Origin: Endomicrobium sp.
GTDB lineage: Bacteria > Elusimicrobiota > Endomicrobiia > Endomicrobiales > Endomicrobiaceae
Direction of reading: 5' to 3'
Length of the DNA: 5,208 nucleotides
NCBI GenBank assembly: GCA_031273645.1
Contig: JAISRM010000283.1
Location: forward strand, 1-5,208
In this document: in pieces, positions 5,166 through 5,208 of the stretch
Layout: each line of letters starts with the position of its first letter
Numbering within the stretch: position 1 is the first letter of the stretch
Position numbers and translations under genes: made by a program
Notes under the pieces: model-generated
The model's input: only the letters and a program-made list of their open reading frames with translations
Database searches by the model: none
What the model was told of the DNA's origin: nothing

Positions 5166-5208
5166 GGCACAAACAAAGACACTGGCTATATTTCATAAAA
5201 TAGGCGAA
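5030..5208 (-). repeat. Composite dispersed repeat, right copy (inverted; runs to window end)
   Basis: The reverse complement aligns with 3388-3597 across nearly its full length, including a dRS3-like hairpin at 5142-5161 (ATTCCCATTTTCATGGGAAT). It also includes an 18-base end (5191-5208) that on the - strand reads TTCGCCTATTTTATGAAA, the tail of a mini-hairpin whose other arm is outside the window. It lacks the extra hairpin of the left copy. A CACTCGAGTG palindrome (5037-5046) lies in it. The gene-free stretch 4860-5208 holds only this and the other repeats listed. Confidence 0.8.

Overview
The window is an AT-rich bacterial segment. It holds most of a de novo purine biosynthesis cluster on the + strand, followed by one small unrecognised membrane protein gene. 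Two gene-poor stretches (3186-3699 and 4860-5208) are packed with short dispersed repeats. The host cannot be named from sequence alone. The long-type PurC C-terminus, an FGAM synthetase resembling the ~990-1000-residue PurS-PurS-PurL type recalled from Geobacter-like bacteria, the ~265-residue PurQ and the low G+C would fit a deep-branching anaerobe such as an Elusimicrobiota/Endomicrobia member. That placement is a low-confidence guess.

Layout: 1-216 is the 3' end of purC. At 263-754 is a protein made of two tandem PurS-like domains, and at 774-3185 is a complete PurL catalytic subunit. A probable intrinsic terminator follows purL directly (3193-3211). The 514-bp gap 3186-3699 holds two near-identical 54-bp repeats, a perfect dRS3-like inverted repeat and many 13-nt covarying mini-hairpins. 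purQ lies at 3700-4497. A 104-residue Cys-rich protein with one membrane segment lies at 4545-4859. The window ends in a second repeat block that carries an inverted copy of the first.

How the genes work together: PurS-like protein, PurL and PurQ together should form FGAM synthetase (FGAR + Gln + ATP to FGAM). PurQ releases ammonia from glutamine, PurL carries out the ATP-dependent amidation, and PurS-type domains bridge the two. PurC acts later in the same pathway (CAIR + Asp + ATP to SAICAR). 

The two points most worth a second look are these. First, at the purSS/purL junction the upstream frame ends in TTT TAA C, and a single +1 slip there would join the two genes into one ~973-residue protein of the fused PurL type. 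Second, a composite repeat of ~180-210 bp occurs in opposite orientations on either side of purQ and the small gene, and purQ is cut off from purL by a terminator plus repeats.
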